From assembly GCF_024721305.1 (NCBI RefSeq), contig NZ_JAMXOD010000001.1, positions 62,001 through 126,000 on the forward strand: 64,000 nt of DNA, given 5' to 3'. The notes below the pieces were generated by a model. It made no database searches, was not told the origin of the DNA, and saw nothing but the letters and a program-made list of their open reading frames with translations. A program made the translations under genes and the position numbers. Position 1 is the first letter of the stretch, and every line of letters begins with the position of its first letter. Positions 16,938 through 25,919 of the stretch are shown in pieces. This DNA comes from Aequitasia blattaphilus. Lineage in GTDB: Bacteria > Bacillota > Clostridia > Lachnospirales > Lachnospiraceae.

Positions 16938-17682
16938 ATAACGTTGTAAATAAATCTATGGATTGTCCTGTCATAACCGGAGGAGCATCACATAGCAGAT
17001 AAAGGGCAGCTTTGGCTACGGAGTCAGGGGTGCCCATTTTAACATCATCTTGTCCAACGGAATGATTGTACTGTCTTTGTCCAGGGGTATCTAATATTCC
17101 AGGGGAGATGGCATTTACACGGATTCCATATTCAATGGTTTGAATAGCCGTTGTTTTTGTCATTGTAATAATTCCACCCTTGGCAACAGCGTAGGCGCCC
17201 ATTTGAGAAGCGATACGTCCCATTCTGGAAGAGAGATTTACGATATCTCCACTGCGTTGTTCGATCATAAGTGGAACGATATGCTTCGTACATAAGAATG
17301 GTATTTTTAGATTCGTTTTAATAATCTGATCCCATTGTTCTTCAGACCATTCCCATATCTTAATGGCTTGCTGTGGTCTGTCCTTATAAATTTCAGAAGG
17401 ATATCCGCCAGCATTGTTCACTAAGATATCGATTTTACCATAACGTTCTTTTACTTCAGAGGCAAGAGAGATGACTTCTTCCTCAACGGTCAAATCTTTT
17501 GCGATAGCAAAAGATTTTCCGCCCTCTTTTTCAATTAAAGACACGGTGTTGTTAAGATCTGACATAGTTCTGGACACAACGACAGTAATTGCGCCTTCGC
17601 CGGCAATGGCTAAAGCGATTTCCTGTCCGATTCCCTTGCCGGATCCGGTTACGATTGCTACTTTTCCTTCTAGCTTTTTCAT
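16936..17682 (-). CDS. short-chain dehydrogenase/reductase (FabG-like)
   Basis: A 248-residue NAD(P)-dependent oxidoreductase of the classical SDR family. The coenzyme motif is TGSGKGIGQEI near the N-terminus, then NNAGG, the catalytic Ser in VNLSSRMG and the catalytic YAVAKGG. These are all the residues needed for activity. The substrate is not clear: proteins of this shape include 3-oxoacyl-ACP reductases and many sugar or alcohol dehydrogenases. It is the last gene of the leftward aroF-aroB operon, 13 bases after aroB with AGGAGG before the start, so a link to aromatic or secondary metabolism is possible but unproven. Confidence 0.88.
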   Translation of the reverse strand: MKKLEGKVAIVTGSGKGIGQEIALAIAGEGAITVVVSRTMSDLNNTVSLIEKEGGKSFAIAKDLTVEEEVISLASEVKERYGKIDILVNNAGGYPSEIYKDRPQQAIKIWEWSEEQWDQIIKTNLKIPFLCTKHIVPLMIEQRSGDIVNLSSRMGRIASQMGAYAVAKGGIITMTKTTAIQTIEYGIRVNAISPGILDTPGQRQYNHSVGQDDVKMGTPDSVAKAALYLLCDAPPVMTGQSIDLFTTL

Positions 17683-17695
17683 TCTCTTTTACCTC

Positions 17696-18760
17696 CTATA
17701 TAATTTTATTATAAACAGACTGGAAAAATTCCGTATCGGTGGGATAGATATAGCTCTCACCAATGGATTTTAACAGTACTAGGTTTAGCTGATTGTGAAG
17801 CATCTTTTTGTCCAAAGACAGAGCAGGCAGAACCTGTCCAATTGGAATAGTGGCTTTATGGGGAAGCTCATAGAGAGAAAGGAGATTCAAAATCTTCTCT
17901 GCACTTCCTGGTTGGGTAAGGCATTTTTCTTCCGCTAAGCAAGTGAGCTGATACATACCAATCGCAACAGCTTCACCATGACTTTCTCTTTTATAACCAT
18001 AAAACTGTTCAATAGCATGAGCCAGGGTATGGCCAAAATTGAGAAGCATGCGCTGACCCTTATCAAAAGGATCTGCCTCAACTACCTGGGTTTTGATCTG
18101 GATGCATCGGAATATAACCTCCATTAGCCGCGGTTTTAGTCCTTCAAATGAACCGGACTCTTCCAGAAGCTGGAACAAGGAAGCATCCTGTATACAACCA
18201 TATTTAATCACCTCTCCCATACCGTCTTTGATAAAACGTGGAGAAAGAGTTGATAAAACTTCTGGATCAATTAGTACCAGTTTGGGCTGGTAGAAGGCTC
18301 CCACCAGATTTTTCCCCTGAGGCAAATCAACAGCAACCTTTCCACCTACGGAAGAATCCACCTGAGCCAAAAGAGAGGTAGGGATTTGAATAAAATCAAT
18401 ACCCCTTAGATAACTGGCGGCAACGTATCCGGCTAAATCACCGATGACCCCACCTCCAAGGGCGATAATCAAGTCACTTCTGCTAATCCCTGAATTGATA
18501 AGAGCCTCATAGACAACAGGGAGAGACTGAAAGCTTTTAGTAGCCTCTCCATGGGGCAGAATCAAATGGTGGCATTCGTAGAAGTGGCTCAAATCCTCTT
18601 GGATAGAGGCACCATATAAAGGGTATACATTATCGTCAGATAATAGAAAAATACGTTTTCCAGAAAAAATCTTTTGAATATGGGATGAGGTTTGCGATAT
18701 CAAATTATTTTCAATATAAATTGGGTAACTGTCTTTCCCAAGGTTTACAAGTATCTCCAT
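17696..18760 (-). CDS. aroB: 3-dehydroquinate synthase
   Basis: A protein of about 354 residues catalysing the second step of the shikimate pathway, DAHP to 3-dehydroquinate, using NAD+ and a divalent metal. Signatures are LILPHGEATKSF, the NAD-binding IALGGGVIGDLAGYVAASYLRGI, QIPTSLLAQVDSSVGGKVAVDLPQGKNLVG and the metal-site region LNFGHTLAHAIEQFYGYKRESHGEAVAIGM. The frame opens at a GTG overlapping the aroF stop, but GGAG six bases before the ATG at 18760 makes that the likely start. It is co-transcribed with aroF, whose product is its substrate. Confidence 0.96.
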   Translation of the reverse strand: MEILVNLGKDSYPIYIENNLISQTSSHIQKIFSGKRIFLLSDDNVYPLYGASIQEDLSHFYECHHLILPHGEATKSFQSLPVVYEALINSGISRSDLIIALGGGVIGDLAGYVAASYLRGIDFIQIPTSLLAQVDSSVGGKVAVDLPQGKNLVGAFYQPKLVLIDPEVLSTLSPRFIKDGMGEVIKYGCIQDASLFQLLEESGSFEGLKPRLMEVIFRCIQIKTQVVEADPFDKGQRMLLNFGHTLAHAIEQFYGYKRESHGEAVAIGMYQLTCLAEEKCLTQPGSAEKILNLLSLYELPHKATIPIGQVLPALSLDKKMLHNQLNLVLLKSIGESYIYPTDTEFFQSVYNKII

Positions 18761-18771
18761 ATTTTTCTCCA

Positions 18772-19785
18772 CTAAGCTTTTTTTTCGATAACGTGTGCAA
18801 TTTCTACAATGTTTTTCAAGAGTTCATCATATTTGTCCGGTTTTAAAGATTGAGCACCATCGCAAAGAGCATTGCTGGGGTCATTATGAACTTCAATCAT
18901 AAGACCATCTGCACCAGCAGCGATGGAGGCTTTGGCCATAGGTTCAACAAGCCACCATTTTCCACCTGCATGACTGGGGTCAATAATAACCGGAAGATGA
19001 GTAAGCTTCTTCATAACGGGTATACATTGTAAGTCCAAAGTATTTCGAGTATAACTTTCAAAAGTACGAATTCCACGTTCACAGAGAATTACGTTTTCAT
19101 TTCCGGAAGCCATTATATATTCGGCAGACATTACCCATTCCTCATAGGTTGCATTCAACCCACGTTTCAAAAGAATCGGACGATTAATATCCCCTAAGTG
19201 TTTTAGAAGATCGAAGTTCTGCATATTTCTTGCGCCAATTTGGATTAAGTCGACCTTTTCATTGAAAAGGTCAAGATATTCTGGAGACATAAGTTCACTT
19301 ACGATAGGAAGACCAGTTTCTGCTTTCACCTCGGAAAGAATTTTCAGGCCATCCACCCCCATGCCCTGAAAAGCATAAGGACTTGTACGAGGCTTAAAGG
19401 CACCTCCACGCAGCATATTTGCCCCGGAGGCTTTTACTGCTTGTGCAATTTCTAAGACCTGTTCTGTAGATTCAACAGAACAAGGTCCGGCAATGAGTGC
19501 CAGGTGCCCTCGTCCTACCTTAACTCCTGATACATCGATACAAGAGTCTTCAGGATGAAAAGCACGATTTGCCAGCTTATAAGGTTCCTGAACATGCATT
19601 ACCCTATCTACTGAGAGGTCCAATTCAAATTGCTTCAAATCAATACGTGACGTATCACCAATACAACCAATGATTGTCAGTTCTTGACCTTGAACAACGT
19701 GAGCCTCTAAACCTTTTTCCAGCACTTTGTCAGTCAGTCTTTTAATATCTTCTTGCTTAGATCGTGGTTTCATTACAATAATCAT
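18772..19785 (-). CDS. aroF: 3-deoxy-7-phosphoheptulonate synthase (DAHP synthase)
   Basis: A 337-residue enzyme joining phosphoenolpyruvate and erythrose 4-phosphate, the entry step of aromatic amino acid synthesis. Residues about 1-68 form a ferredoxin-like regulatory domain (MIIVMKPRSKQEDIKRL) as in Thermotoga-type DAHP synthases; the barrel follows with LIAGPCSVES, MLRGGAFKPRTSPYAFQG, LLKRGLNATYEEW and IIDPSHAGGKWW. The N-terminal domain in relatives mediates feedback inhibition by tyrosine or phenylalanine, which may apply here. It has its own consensus promoter and a short inverted repeat in the leader, so control at transcription is also likely. Confidence 0.95.
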   Translation of the reverse strand: MIIVMKPRSKQEDIKRLTDKVLEKGLEAHVVQGQELTIIGCIGDTSRIDLKQFELDLSVDRVMHVQEPYKLANRAFHPEDSCIDVSGVKVGRGHLALIAGPCSVESTEQVLEIAQAVKASGANMLRGGAFKPRTSPYAFQGMGVDGLKILSEVKAETGLPIVSELMSPEYLDLFNEKVDLIQIGARNMQNFDLLKHLGDINRPILLKRGLNATYEEWVMSAEYIMASGNENVILCERGIRTFESYTRNTLDLQCIPVMKKLTHLPVIIDPSHAGGKWWLVEPMAKASIAAGADGLMIEVHNDPSNALCDGAQSLKPDKYDELLKNIVEIAHVIEKKA

Positions 19786-19810
19786 AACTTTTCCTCATTT
19801 CATCTTTATA

Positions 19811-19822
19811 TACACTGGTGTA
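19811..19822. promoter_or_regulatory. inverted repeat in the aroF leader
   Basis: TACAC-TG-GTGTA lies between the aroF -10 and its start codon. It could be an operator for an aromatic-responsive repressor; no protein is assigned. Confidence 0.35.
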
Positions 19823-19842
19823 AATTATGTAAAATTGTAACT

Positions 19843-19871
19843 ACTATACTCCAAGTTAATTCAAATGTCAA
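19843..19871 (-). promoter_or_regulatory. aroF-aroB promoter
   Basis: On the minus strand: TTGACA (19866-19871), 17 bases, TATAGT (19843-19848), near-perfect consensus. The -35 overlaps the stop codon of murF, so aroF is uncoupled from the upstream genes. Confidence 0.88.
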
Positions 19872-21253
19872 TGTGAAACATAATTCATCAGAGCCTCTAC
19901 TACAACAGGCAAATCCATTCCATGTGAAGCTTTTACAAGAACATTATCGCCAGTTTCCAGAAGGTTCTTCATGTTATTGATAAATTTTTCTTTTGTATCA
20001 AACCAAAGAGCCTTGGTATGAGGCTGCTTATCACTTGCACCTTCTGCAATATATTTTGCCAAAGGTCCAATGGCCACTACTAAGTTGATGTGTTTTTGAG
20101 CGGCGTATTCCCCAAGCTCTTTATGAAGAGCAATCTCTTCCGGACCAAGCTCGCCCATATCTCCCAGAATAGCAACTTTTCGTCCAATAGCCAGGCTTAG
20201 AACATCAAGGGCAGCTTTCATTGAAACTGGATTTGCATTATAACAATCATCTAAAATAATGAAATCTTTTGTCTCCAGCAGATTGTTTCTTCCCTCTATC
20301 GAAGAATAATCTAAAATTCCTCTTCTGATTTCATCGGTTGTCAATCCAAGGCAAAAACCTACACTTGCGCCGGCAAGAGCGTTTAGTACCATGTGAGAGC
20401 CGGGAACCTGTATATGGCATTCAAAAGATTTTCCGCCGGGAAGATGAATGTCACAAGTACTTCCCCGTAAGCCAATGGATTCTACATTACAGGAATAAAC
20501 GTCATTCTGAGAATTGTTGCCAAAAAAAAGTGGTTTGATGCCATTTACAGGAGAGATGGTTGAAAGTAAGTCATCATCCCCATTTAAAATGATATGTCCA
20601 CCGTCTTTAACGTCCATAAGCATCTGTCTTTTTTCTTCCAAAATCCCTTCTCTTGTTTTGAAAAACTCCAAATGTGCCACACCGATATTGGTCATGACAC
20701 ATACATCTGGAGAAGCGGTTTTGGACAGAATACGCATTTCACCAAAATGATTCACTCCTAATTCTAAAACGGAAATTTCATCTCCTTCCTCAATATTAAA
20801 AATGGAAAGAGGAAGTCCCCATTGATTATTAAAATTCCCAAGAGTTTTATGAACCTTATACTTCTGAGACAGGACACTGGCTATCATTTCTTTTGTACTT
20901 GTCTTTCCAACACTTCCAGTTATGGTAACGACCTTTAGATTAGGGAAAGAATCCCGATAATATTTGGCCATATCTAAAAGGGCCTGTGAAGTGGAGTCTA
21001 CCAGGATGTATGGAAAATTGGTATCTCCCAAATCCTGATGACTTACGATACATATGGCACCGCTTTCTACGGCAGCGGGAATATATTGATGTCCATCCTG
21101 ACTTTCTCCCTGTATTGCAAAAAAGAGACTGCCGTGTTGAACCTTCCGGCTGTCTATCACAATATCAGCGATAGATTCCTGGAGCAGATGCCCAGGTCCT
21201 CTAAATTCTCCCTTGCAGGCAAAAATCAGATTTTCTAATAGAATTGGTTTCAT
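19868..21253 (-). CDS. murF: UDP-N-acetylmuramoyl-tripeptide--D-Ala-D-Ala ligase
   Basis: A 461-residue cytoplasmic ligase that adds D-Ala-D-Ala to the UDP-MurNAc tripeptide, the last soluble step of peptidoglycan precursor synthesis. It has the Mur ligase layout: N-terminal UDP-binding domain (DIVIDSRKVQHGSLFFAIQG), central ATPase with the P-loop VTITGSVGKTSTKEMI, and C-terminal domain with LDDCYNANPVSMKAAL and ILGDMGELG. The loop GSVGKTST and the NANP motif separate MurF from MurC/D/E. It is the fourth gene of a malQ-plsC-pncB-murF series with short gaps. Confidence 0.95.
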   Translation of the reverse strand: MKPILLENLIFACKGEFRGPGHLLQESIADIVIDSRKVQHGSLFFAIQGESQDGHQYIPAAVESGAICIVSHQDLGDTNFPYILVDSTSQALLDMAKYYRDSFPNLKVVTITGSVGKTSTKEMIASVLSQKYKVHKTLGNFNNQWGLPLSIFNIEEGDEISVLELGVNHFGEMRILSKTASPDVCVMTNIGVAHLEFFKTREGILEEKRQMLMDVKDGGHIILNGDDDLLSTISPVNGIKPLFFGNNSQNDVYSCNVESIGLRGSTCDIHLPGGKSFECHIQVPGSHMVLNALAGASVGFCLGLTTDEIRRGILDYSSIEGRNNLLETKDFIILDDCYNANPVSMKAALDVLSLAIGRKVAILGDMGELGPEEIALHKELGEYAAQKHINLVVAIGPLAKYIAEGASDKQPHTKALWFDTKEKFINNMKNLLETGDNVLVKASHGMDLPVVVEALMNYVSH

Positions 21254-21262
21254 AGAGTTCTC

Positions 21263-22708
21263 CTAACTTAGTTTGTTTAATAAATCTTGTTTTACCTTCC
21301 AAAGCTTTGACGATAAGTCTACATAAATCTGATGTGGGTAAAATAAACGCTTTGTTTCATCCCAGAGAGTGTTTTTTTCTTCCTCACAGTATTTTGCAAT
21401 TTCCATAACGGAGGGAGAGTGGTAGACGCATTCACCTTTGATAAATACAGGAAGAAGGAGCTCTCTCATATAATAGGAATTTCCAGGTAATGTAGTTTTT
21501 TTCCAAGTATCTACGGGATCAAAGAGGAGCAAATCCTCAGACTCATCAAAGGTTTCGTCTGCAAATGTAATGAGGTCAGCTTTGATTTTTCCAGACTCTT
21601 TTTCATAGATACGATAAATGGTTTTATTGCCAGGGTTTGTAATTTTTGTGCTATTTTCCGAGATTTTTATTTTGGGCACAAAATCACCAGCCTCATTTTG
21701 GATAGCAGCCAGTTTATAGACGCCTCCAAAGGAAGGGCAGTCCTTAGATGTAATAAGATTTGTGCCTACTCCCCAGGACGTGATTTTGGCGTCCTGCATT
21801 TTCAAATCATGGAGTAAGTATTCATCCAAATCATTGGAAGCAGAGATAATTGCATCTTCAAATCCTGCAAGATCTAAAAGCTTTCTTGCCTCTTTTGATA
21901 AATAGGCAAGGTCACCGCTGTCTAAACGTATGCCATAGCGTGACAGTGTGATTCCAGCATTTTTCATTTCCTGGAATACCCGAATTGCATTAGGGACACC
22001 GGATTTTAATGTATCATAGGTATCCACTAAGAGAATGCAGTTATTTGGATAGATATCACTATAATGTTTGAAAGCAGTATATTCATCTTTGAAGCTCATA
22101 ATCCAGCTATGAGCATGGGTTCCGGAGACTGGCACATCAAAGGCTTGACCAGCCAGGACATTAGAGGTCCCCACACAGCCACCAATCATTGCAGCTCTTG
22201 CACCATAAATTCCGGCATCAGGCCCTTGGGCACGTCTGAGTCCAAATTCCATAATACCATCTCCATTTGCAGCAAAAACAACGCGAGAAGTCTTCGTTGC
22301 AATTAAGGATTGATGATTTATGATATTTAAAATAGCAGTTTCCACCAATTGAGCCTCCATAATAGGAGCAATGACTTTTACAAGAGGCTCCTTCGGGAAT
22401 ATGACGCTGCCTTCTGGAATCCCATAGATATCCCCAGTAAAATGAAAACCGCTGAGGTAGTTTAAAAAGCCTTCGCTAAATATATTTAAGCTTCGCAAAT
22501 AGTCAATGTCTTCATAGGTGAAATTTAAGTTTTTAATGTATTCAATTACTTGTTCTAAACCGGCGCAGATGGCATATCCGCCATCACAAGGGTTGGATCG
22601 ATAGAACATATCGAAAATCACAGTTTCATTTTGTCCCTTGTCAAAGTAGCCCTGCATCATAGTTAATTCATACAAGTCAGTTAATAGGGTGAGATTTCTC
22701 TTCTCCAT
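21263..22708 (-). CDS. pncB: nicotinate phosphoribosyltransferase
   Basis: A 481-residue enzyme of NAD salvage, joining nicotinate and PRPP with ATP to give nicotinate mononucleotide. Signatures are LLTDLYELTMMQGYF at the N-terminus, MEFGLRRAQGPDAG, SGTHAHSWIMSF with the histidine region used for phosphorylation in the family, and the phosphate-binding RLDSGDLAYLSKEARK. Its length fits the long bacterial class. It follows plsC after 5 bases with GGAG before the start, and precedes murF after 9 bases, so it is in the same transcript. Confidence 0.95.
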   Translation of the reverse strand: MEKRNLTLLTDLYELTMMQGYFDKGQNETVIFDMFYRSNPCDGGYAICAGLEQVIEYIKNLNFTYEDIDYLRSLNIFSEGFLNYLSGFHFTGDIYGIPEGSVIFPKEPLVKVIAPIMEAQLVETAILNIINHQSLIATKTSRVVFAANGDGIMEFGLRRAQGPDAGIYGARAAMIGGCVGTSNVLAGQAFDVPVSGTHAHSWIMSFKDEYTAFKHYSDIYPNNCILLVDTYDTLKSGVPNAIRVFQEMKNAGITLSRYGIRLDSGDLAYLSKEARKLLDLAGFEDAIISASNDLDEYLLHDLKMQDAKITSWGVGTNLITSKDCPSFGGVYKLAAIQNEAGDFVPKIKISENSTKITNPGNKTIYRIYEKESGKIKADLITFADETFDESEDLLLFDPVDTWKKTTLPGNSYYMRELLLPVFIKGECVYHSPSVMEIAKYCEEEKNTLWDETKRLFYPHQIYVDLSSKLWKVKQDLLNKLS

Positions 22709-22713
22709 GGTTG

Positions 22714-23445
22714 TTACTCCTTCGCGTTCTTTTCTATGGTTTTTTGTATGATTTCTTGTGTATAAGTTGCGATATGTTTCTTTTCCTCACGATCCATTTT
22801 GGAAAGATAGATGGGATCACCAAACTCTAAAATAACACGAGACTTTCGAAATGCAGGAAATTGGTTTTCGAAAATAGACGCAGTATTATTGAGACTGACC
22901 GGAACAATAGGAGAACCGCTTTTCTCTGCTATTTTAAAAGAACCGGCGTGGAAAGGCAGCATGGAAAGCTCTTTTCCATCGTTTCGGGTTCCCTCCGGGA
23001 ATATAAAAATGGAAATGCCGGACTTTATAAAGGAAATTGCCTCTAAAATAGATTTAAGCCCCTCCTTTGGGTTTTCCCGATCGAGAAACACACAATGTAT
23101 CCGTTTCATCCAGTTCCTTAAAAGAGGATAGCGAAGCATCTCCTTTTTGGCAACGTATCCCATGGTGCGCTGGATGTAAACATAGGTGATTAAAATATCA
23201 AAATAGCTGCGGTGATTTCCGATGAAAAGAGCAGCCTCCTTGGGGATTTTTTCTTTGCCTTTTACGACTATTTCGGCACCAGAAATACGGATGATTGTCT
23301 GAAAACCAAAGGTAACGTAGGAGAGTGCAATCTTATCAACACTTTTCTTGCTAAAGGTACCAATCAACCAAGTGAAAAATAAAACAGGAACACTAATAAC
23401 TAAGTATACAATTAAAAAAATCACAGCAATAATAAATCGAATCAT
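22714..23445 (-). CDS. plsC: 1-acyl-sn-glycerol-3-phosphate acyltransferase
   Basis: A membrane protein of about 243 residues converting lysophosphatidic acid to phosphatidic acid. An N-terminal hydrophobic segment (FIIAVIFLIVYLVISVPVLFF) anchors it. The acyltransferase motifs are present: NHRSYFD (H-x4-D), the arginine block DRENPKEGLKSI, FPEGTRN and IVPVSL. The frame extends to a TTG at 23460, but GGAGG lies just before the ATG at 23445, which is taken as the start. Gene spacing (17 bases after malQ, 5 before pncB) indicates an operon. Confidence 0.9.
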   Translation of the reverse strand: MIRFIIAVIFLIVYLVISVPVLFFTWLIGTFSKKSVDKIALSYVTFGFQTIIRISGAEIVVKGKEKIPKEAALFIGNHRSYFDILITYVYIQRTMGYVAKKEMLRYPLLRNWMKRIHCVFLDRENPKEGLKSILEAISFIKSGISIFIFPEGTRNDGKELSMLPFHAGSFKIAEKSGSPIVPVSLNNTASIFENQFPAFRKSRVILEFGDPIYLSKMDREEKKHIATYTQEIIQKTIEKNAKE

Positions 23446-23462
23446 ATTTCCTCCAAACAATA

Positions 23463-24959
23463 CTACTCTCTTCCGTAAAGAGTTGTTAAAAATTTCAGCT
23501 CCTCAATGATGGTATCATCATAGGAGGAGATTGTTAATCGAAATTCCCAGTTTCCCCGGGGAGTGCCTGGGACATTCATACGTGCCCTGGAGCCAAGAGA
23601 AAGGATATCCTGAATGGGCAAGACAGCATACTTTGCAATGCTGGCATAACAGCACCGAATGAGTCCTTGGGAAATATTACTTCCAGAAGAATTCACGTAA
23701 GCACAGACCTTTTTCTTTGCATCTGCCTCTAACCCACGATACCAGCCTTTCGTCGTATCATTATCGTGTGTTCCGGTATAACAGACGTAATTTGAGCTGT
23801 CAAATCTGTGAGGCAAAAGGTCATTATCGGCTGTATCCATAAAGGCAAATTGCAAAACTTTCATTCCTGGAAAGTGGAAAGCATTTCGAAGCTTTACCAC
23901 TTCAGGAGTAATAATCCCTAAATCTTCTGCAATAATGGGAAGAGGAGCTCCACAAGCCTTTGTAAGGGCTGTAAAAAGCTGGAATCCCGGGGCTTTTTTC
24001 CAAATACCATTTTTTGCAGTTTTTTCCTTGGAATCCACAGCCCAGTAAGACTCATAGCCGCGAAAATGATCAAGACGTATCAAATCGTACATTGAGAGCT
24101 GCATTTTCATACGGGCAATCCACCAGGAAAAATCTTCTTTTTGATGCATTTGCCAATCATACAAAGGATTTCCCCAAAGCTGACCGTCTTCACAAAAATA
24201 ATCTGGCGGAACACCGGCTACTTTTGCAGGGGATCCATCTTCATCCAGTTGAAAAAGATGTGGATTGGCCCATACATCTGCACTGAGTATAGATAAGAAA
24301 ATGGGAAGGTCGCCAATCATATATACTCCCTTTTGACGAGCATATTCTTTTAAGGAATTCCACTGAGAGAAAAAGAGAAATTGTAAGAATATTTCATAAT
24401 CCATCTCCTGCTGAAAAAGGGAGTAAAGGGAAGTCCGTTCCTCTCTCGATGGGAATCGATATTCGCGTTCCCATTTTAGCCAGTTTTCTTGTCCGGTTTT
24501 CTTTTGTATGGAACGGAATAGAGCAAAATCATTAAGCCAAAAAGATTCTTGACTTAAAAATGTATGATATTCTTTTGGAGGCTCTTTCAAAGAGAAATTT
24601 TGATAGGCCTTTTGAAATAATTTTTCTTTTAGGGCTGTCACTTCTTTATAATGTACTCTTGCATAATTTTTATCAAAAGAAGAGGGTAAATCTTGTCTGG
24701 TTAAGAGACCTATGTCAACCAGTTCTTCTGGTGAAATCAGCAAGGTTTCTCCTGCAAACGCAGAAAAACATTGGTAAGGGGAATTTCCCGGACCAATGGG
24801 ATTAAGGGGAAGAACCTGCCAAAGATGCTGGTTGGATGCAGAAAGAAAATCAACGAACTTACGTGCTTCTAATCCAAAATCTCCAATTCCAAATCCACCA
24901 GGGAGGGAGGTTGGGTGAAGCAGTACTCCAGCAAGCCTTCTTGTGTCTGATAAATACAT
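23463..24959 (-). CDS. malQ: 4-alpha-glucanotransferase (amylomaltase)
   Basis: A 498-residue GH77 enzyme that transfers glucan chains between maltodextrins in maltose/glycogen metabolism. Signatures are RLAGVLLHPTSLPGGFGIGDFG, WQVLPLNPIGPGNSPYQCFSAFAG, the catalytic nucleophile region IRLDHFRGYESYW, the acid/base IIAEDLGIITPEV and YTGTHDNDTTKGW. It is full length. It is the first gene of the leftward series and is read from a promoter that overlaps, back to back, the promoter of ispE. Confidence 0.96.
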   Translation of the reverse strand: MYLSDTRRLAGVLLHPTSLPGGFGIGDFGLEARKFVDFLSASNQHLWQVLPLNPIGPGNSPYQCFSAFAGETLLISPEELVDIGLLTRQDLPSSFDKNYARVHYKEVTALKEKLFQKAYQNFSLKEPPKEYHTFLSQESFWLNDFALFRSIQKKTGQENWLKWEREYRFPSREERTSLYSLFQQEMDYEIFLQFLFFSQWNSLKEYARQKGVYMIGDLPIFLSILSADVWANPHLFQLDEDGSPAKVAGVPPDYFCEDGQLWGNPLYDWQMHQKEDFSWWIARMKMQLSMYDLIRLDHFRGYESYWAVDSKEKTAKNGIWKKAPGFQLFTALTKACGAPLPIIAEDLGIITPEVVKLRNAFHFPGMKVLQFAFMDTADNDLLPHRFDSSNYVCYTGTHDNDTTKGWYRGLEADAKKKVCAYVNSSGSNISQGLIRCCYASIAKYAVLPIQDILSLGSRARMNVPGTPRGNWEFRLTISSYDDTIIEELKFLTTLYGRE

Positions 24960-24988
24960 TTCCGTACTCCTTTTTTAAACTTCTACTT

Positions 24989-25017
24989 ATTATACTAAAG
25001 ATTGATTTTTAAAGCAA
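24989..25017 (-). promoter_or_regulatory. malQ promoter
   Basis: On the minus strand: TTGCTT (25012-25017), 17 bases, TATAAT (24989-24994). Its -35 lies inside the spacer of the divergent ispE promoter. Confidence 0.75.
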
Positions 25018-25030
25018 ACATGAGTATACT
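25002..25030 (+). promoter_or_regulatory. ispE promoter
   Basis: TTGATT (25002-25007), 17 bases, TATACT (25025-25030). It overlaps the malQ promoter on the other strand by 16 bases, so the two cannot both be occupied at once. Confidence 0.75.
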
Positions 25031-25067
25031 GATAAGGTAGTGTATACAAAAAACAAGAGGAAAAACA

Positions 25068-25919
25068 ATGAAGGAAATTAAGATAAAAGGATATGGAAAA
25101 ATCAATCTTAGTTTGGATATTCTCGGAAGAAGAGAAAATGGCTACCACGACTTGGAAATGGTGATGGAAAGCGTGGACTTATATGATGATATCTGTATTC
25201 AAAAAACAAATGCAGGTATTGAAGTGCGGACAAACCATAAGAATCTTCCAACAGATGAAAGAAATTTGGCATACAGAGCGGCACAGTTATTAATGGAAAA
25301 ATTTGAGATCAAAGAGGGCGTACGTATTACGATTGATAAAAATATTCCAATGGCTGCTGGTATGGCAGGAGGAAGCGCAGATGGGGCGGCAGTTTTAACA
25401 GGTATGAATCAGCTCTTTTCTTTGAAATTGAGGAAAGAAGAATTGCAGGAGCTGGGTTTAAAGCTGGGGGCAGATGTTCCTTATTGCATAGAAGGAGGAA
25501 GCGCCCATGCAAAAGGTGTAGGAGAGATACTGTCTCCCTTAAAGAAAATACCGGCCTGTTGGATTGGGATTGTAAAACCAGATTTTGATGTGTCTACAAA
25601 GTGGGCCTTTGAAACTTATGACAAACTTTCAGAAAAAAGGCATCCCAATACACAGCGTTTGCTAGATGCCATACAAGAAGAAGATTTGGACAAAATTGGA
25701 AAAAGCATGGGAAATGTATTGGAATATGTTACCATAGAGGAGTATCCAGTTATTGCAGAGATAAAAAGCAAGCTCATGAAACATGGGGCGTTGGGAGCGA
25801 TGATGACTGGAAGCGGACCAACTGTGTTTGGAATTTTTTTATCGAAGGAAAAGGCCTTAGATGCATTAAATCATATTGAAATAGGAGGTGTAGAGAAGTG
25901 GGTTCAGACTTTGATGTAA
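25068..25919 (+). CDS. ispE: 4-diphosphocytidyl-2-C-methyl-D-erythritol kinase
   Basis: A 283-residue GHMP kinase of the non-mevalonate (MEP) isoprenoid pathway, phosphorylating CDP-methylerythritol with ATP. The N-terminal GYGKINLSLDILGRRENGYHDLEMVM is diagnostic; the ATP loop is PMAAGMAGGSADGAAVL, and the C-terminal MMTGSGPTVFGIF closes the active site. Length is normal. It leads a rightward operon with the GntR regulator, whose start it overlaps by 22 bases. Confidence 0.96.
   Translation: MKEIKIKGYGKINLSLDILGRRENGYHDLEMVMESVDLYDDICIQKTNAGIEVRTNHKNLPTDERNLAYRAAQLLMEKFEIKEGVRITIDKNIPMAAGMAGGSADGAAVLTGMNQLFSLKLRKEELQELGLKLGADVPYCIEGGSAHAKGVGEILSPLKKIPACWIGIVKPDFDVSTKWAFETYDKLSEKRHPNTQRLLDAIQEEDLDKIGKSMGNVLEYVTIEEYPVIAEIKSKLMKHGALGAMMTGSGPTVFGIFLSKEKALDALNHIEIGGVEKWVQTLM

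Noticed and set aside
19786-19867. T-box or tryptophan-type riboswitch before aroF.
   Set aside because: The transcribed leader is only about 50 bases and has no specifier stem or terminator; only a short inverted repeat is present.
21038-24805. Several plus-strand frames of 60-106 residues between murF and malQ.
   Set aside because: All are antisense shadows of murF, pncB, plsC and malQ.
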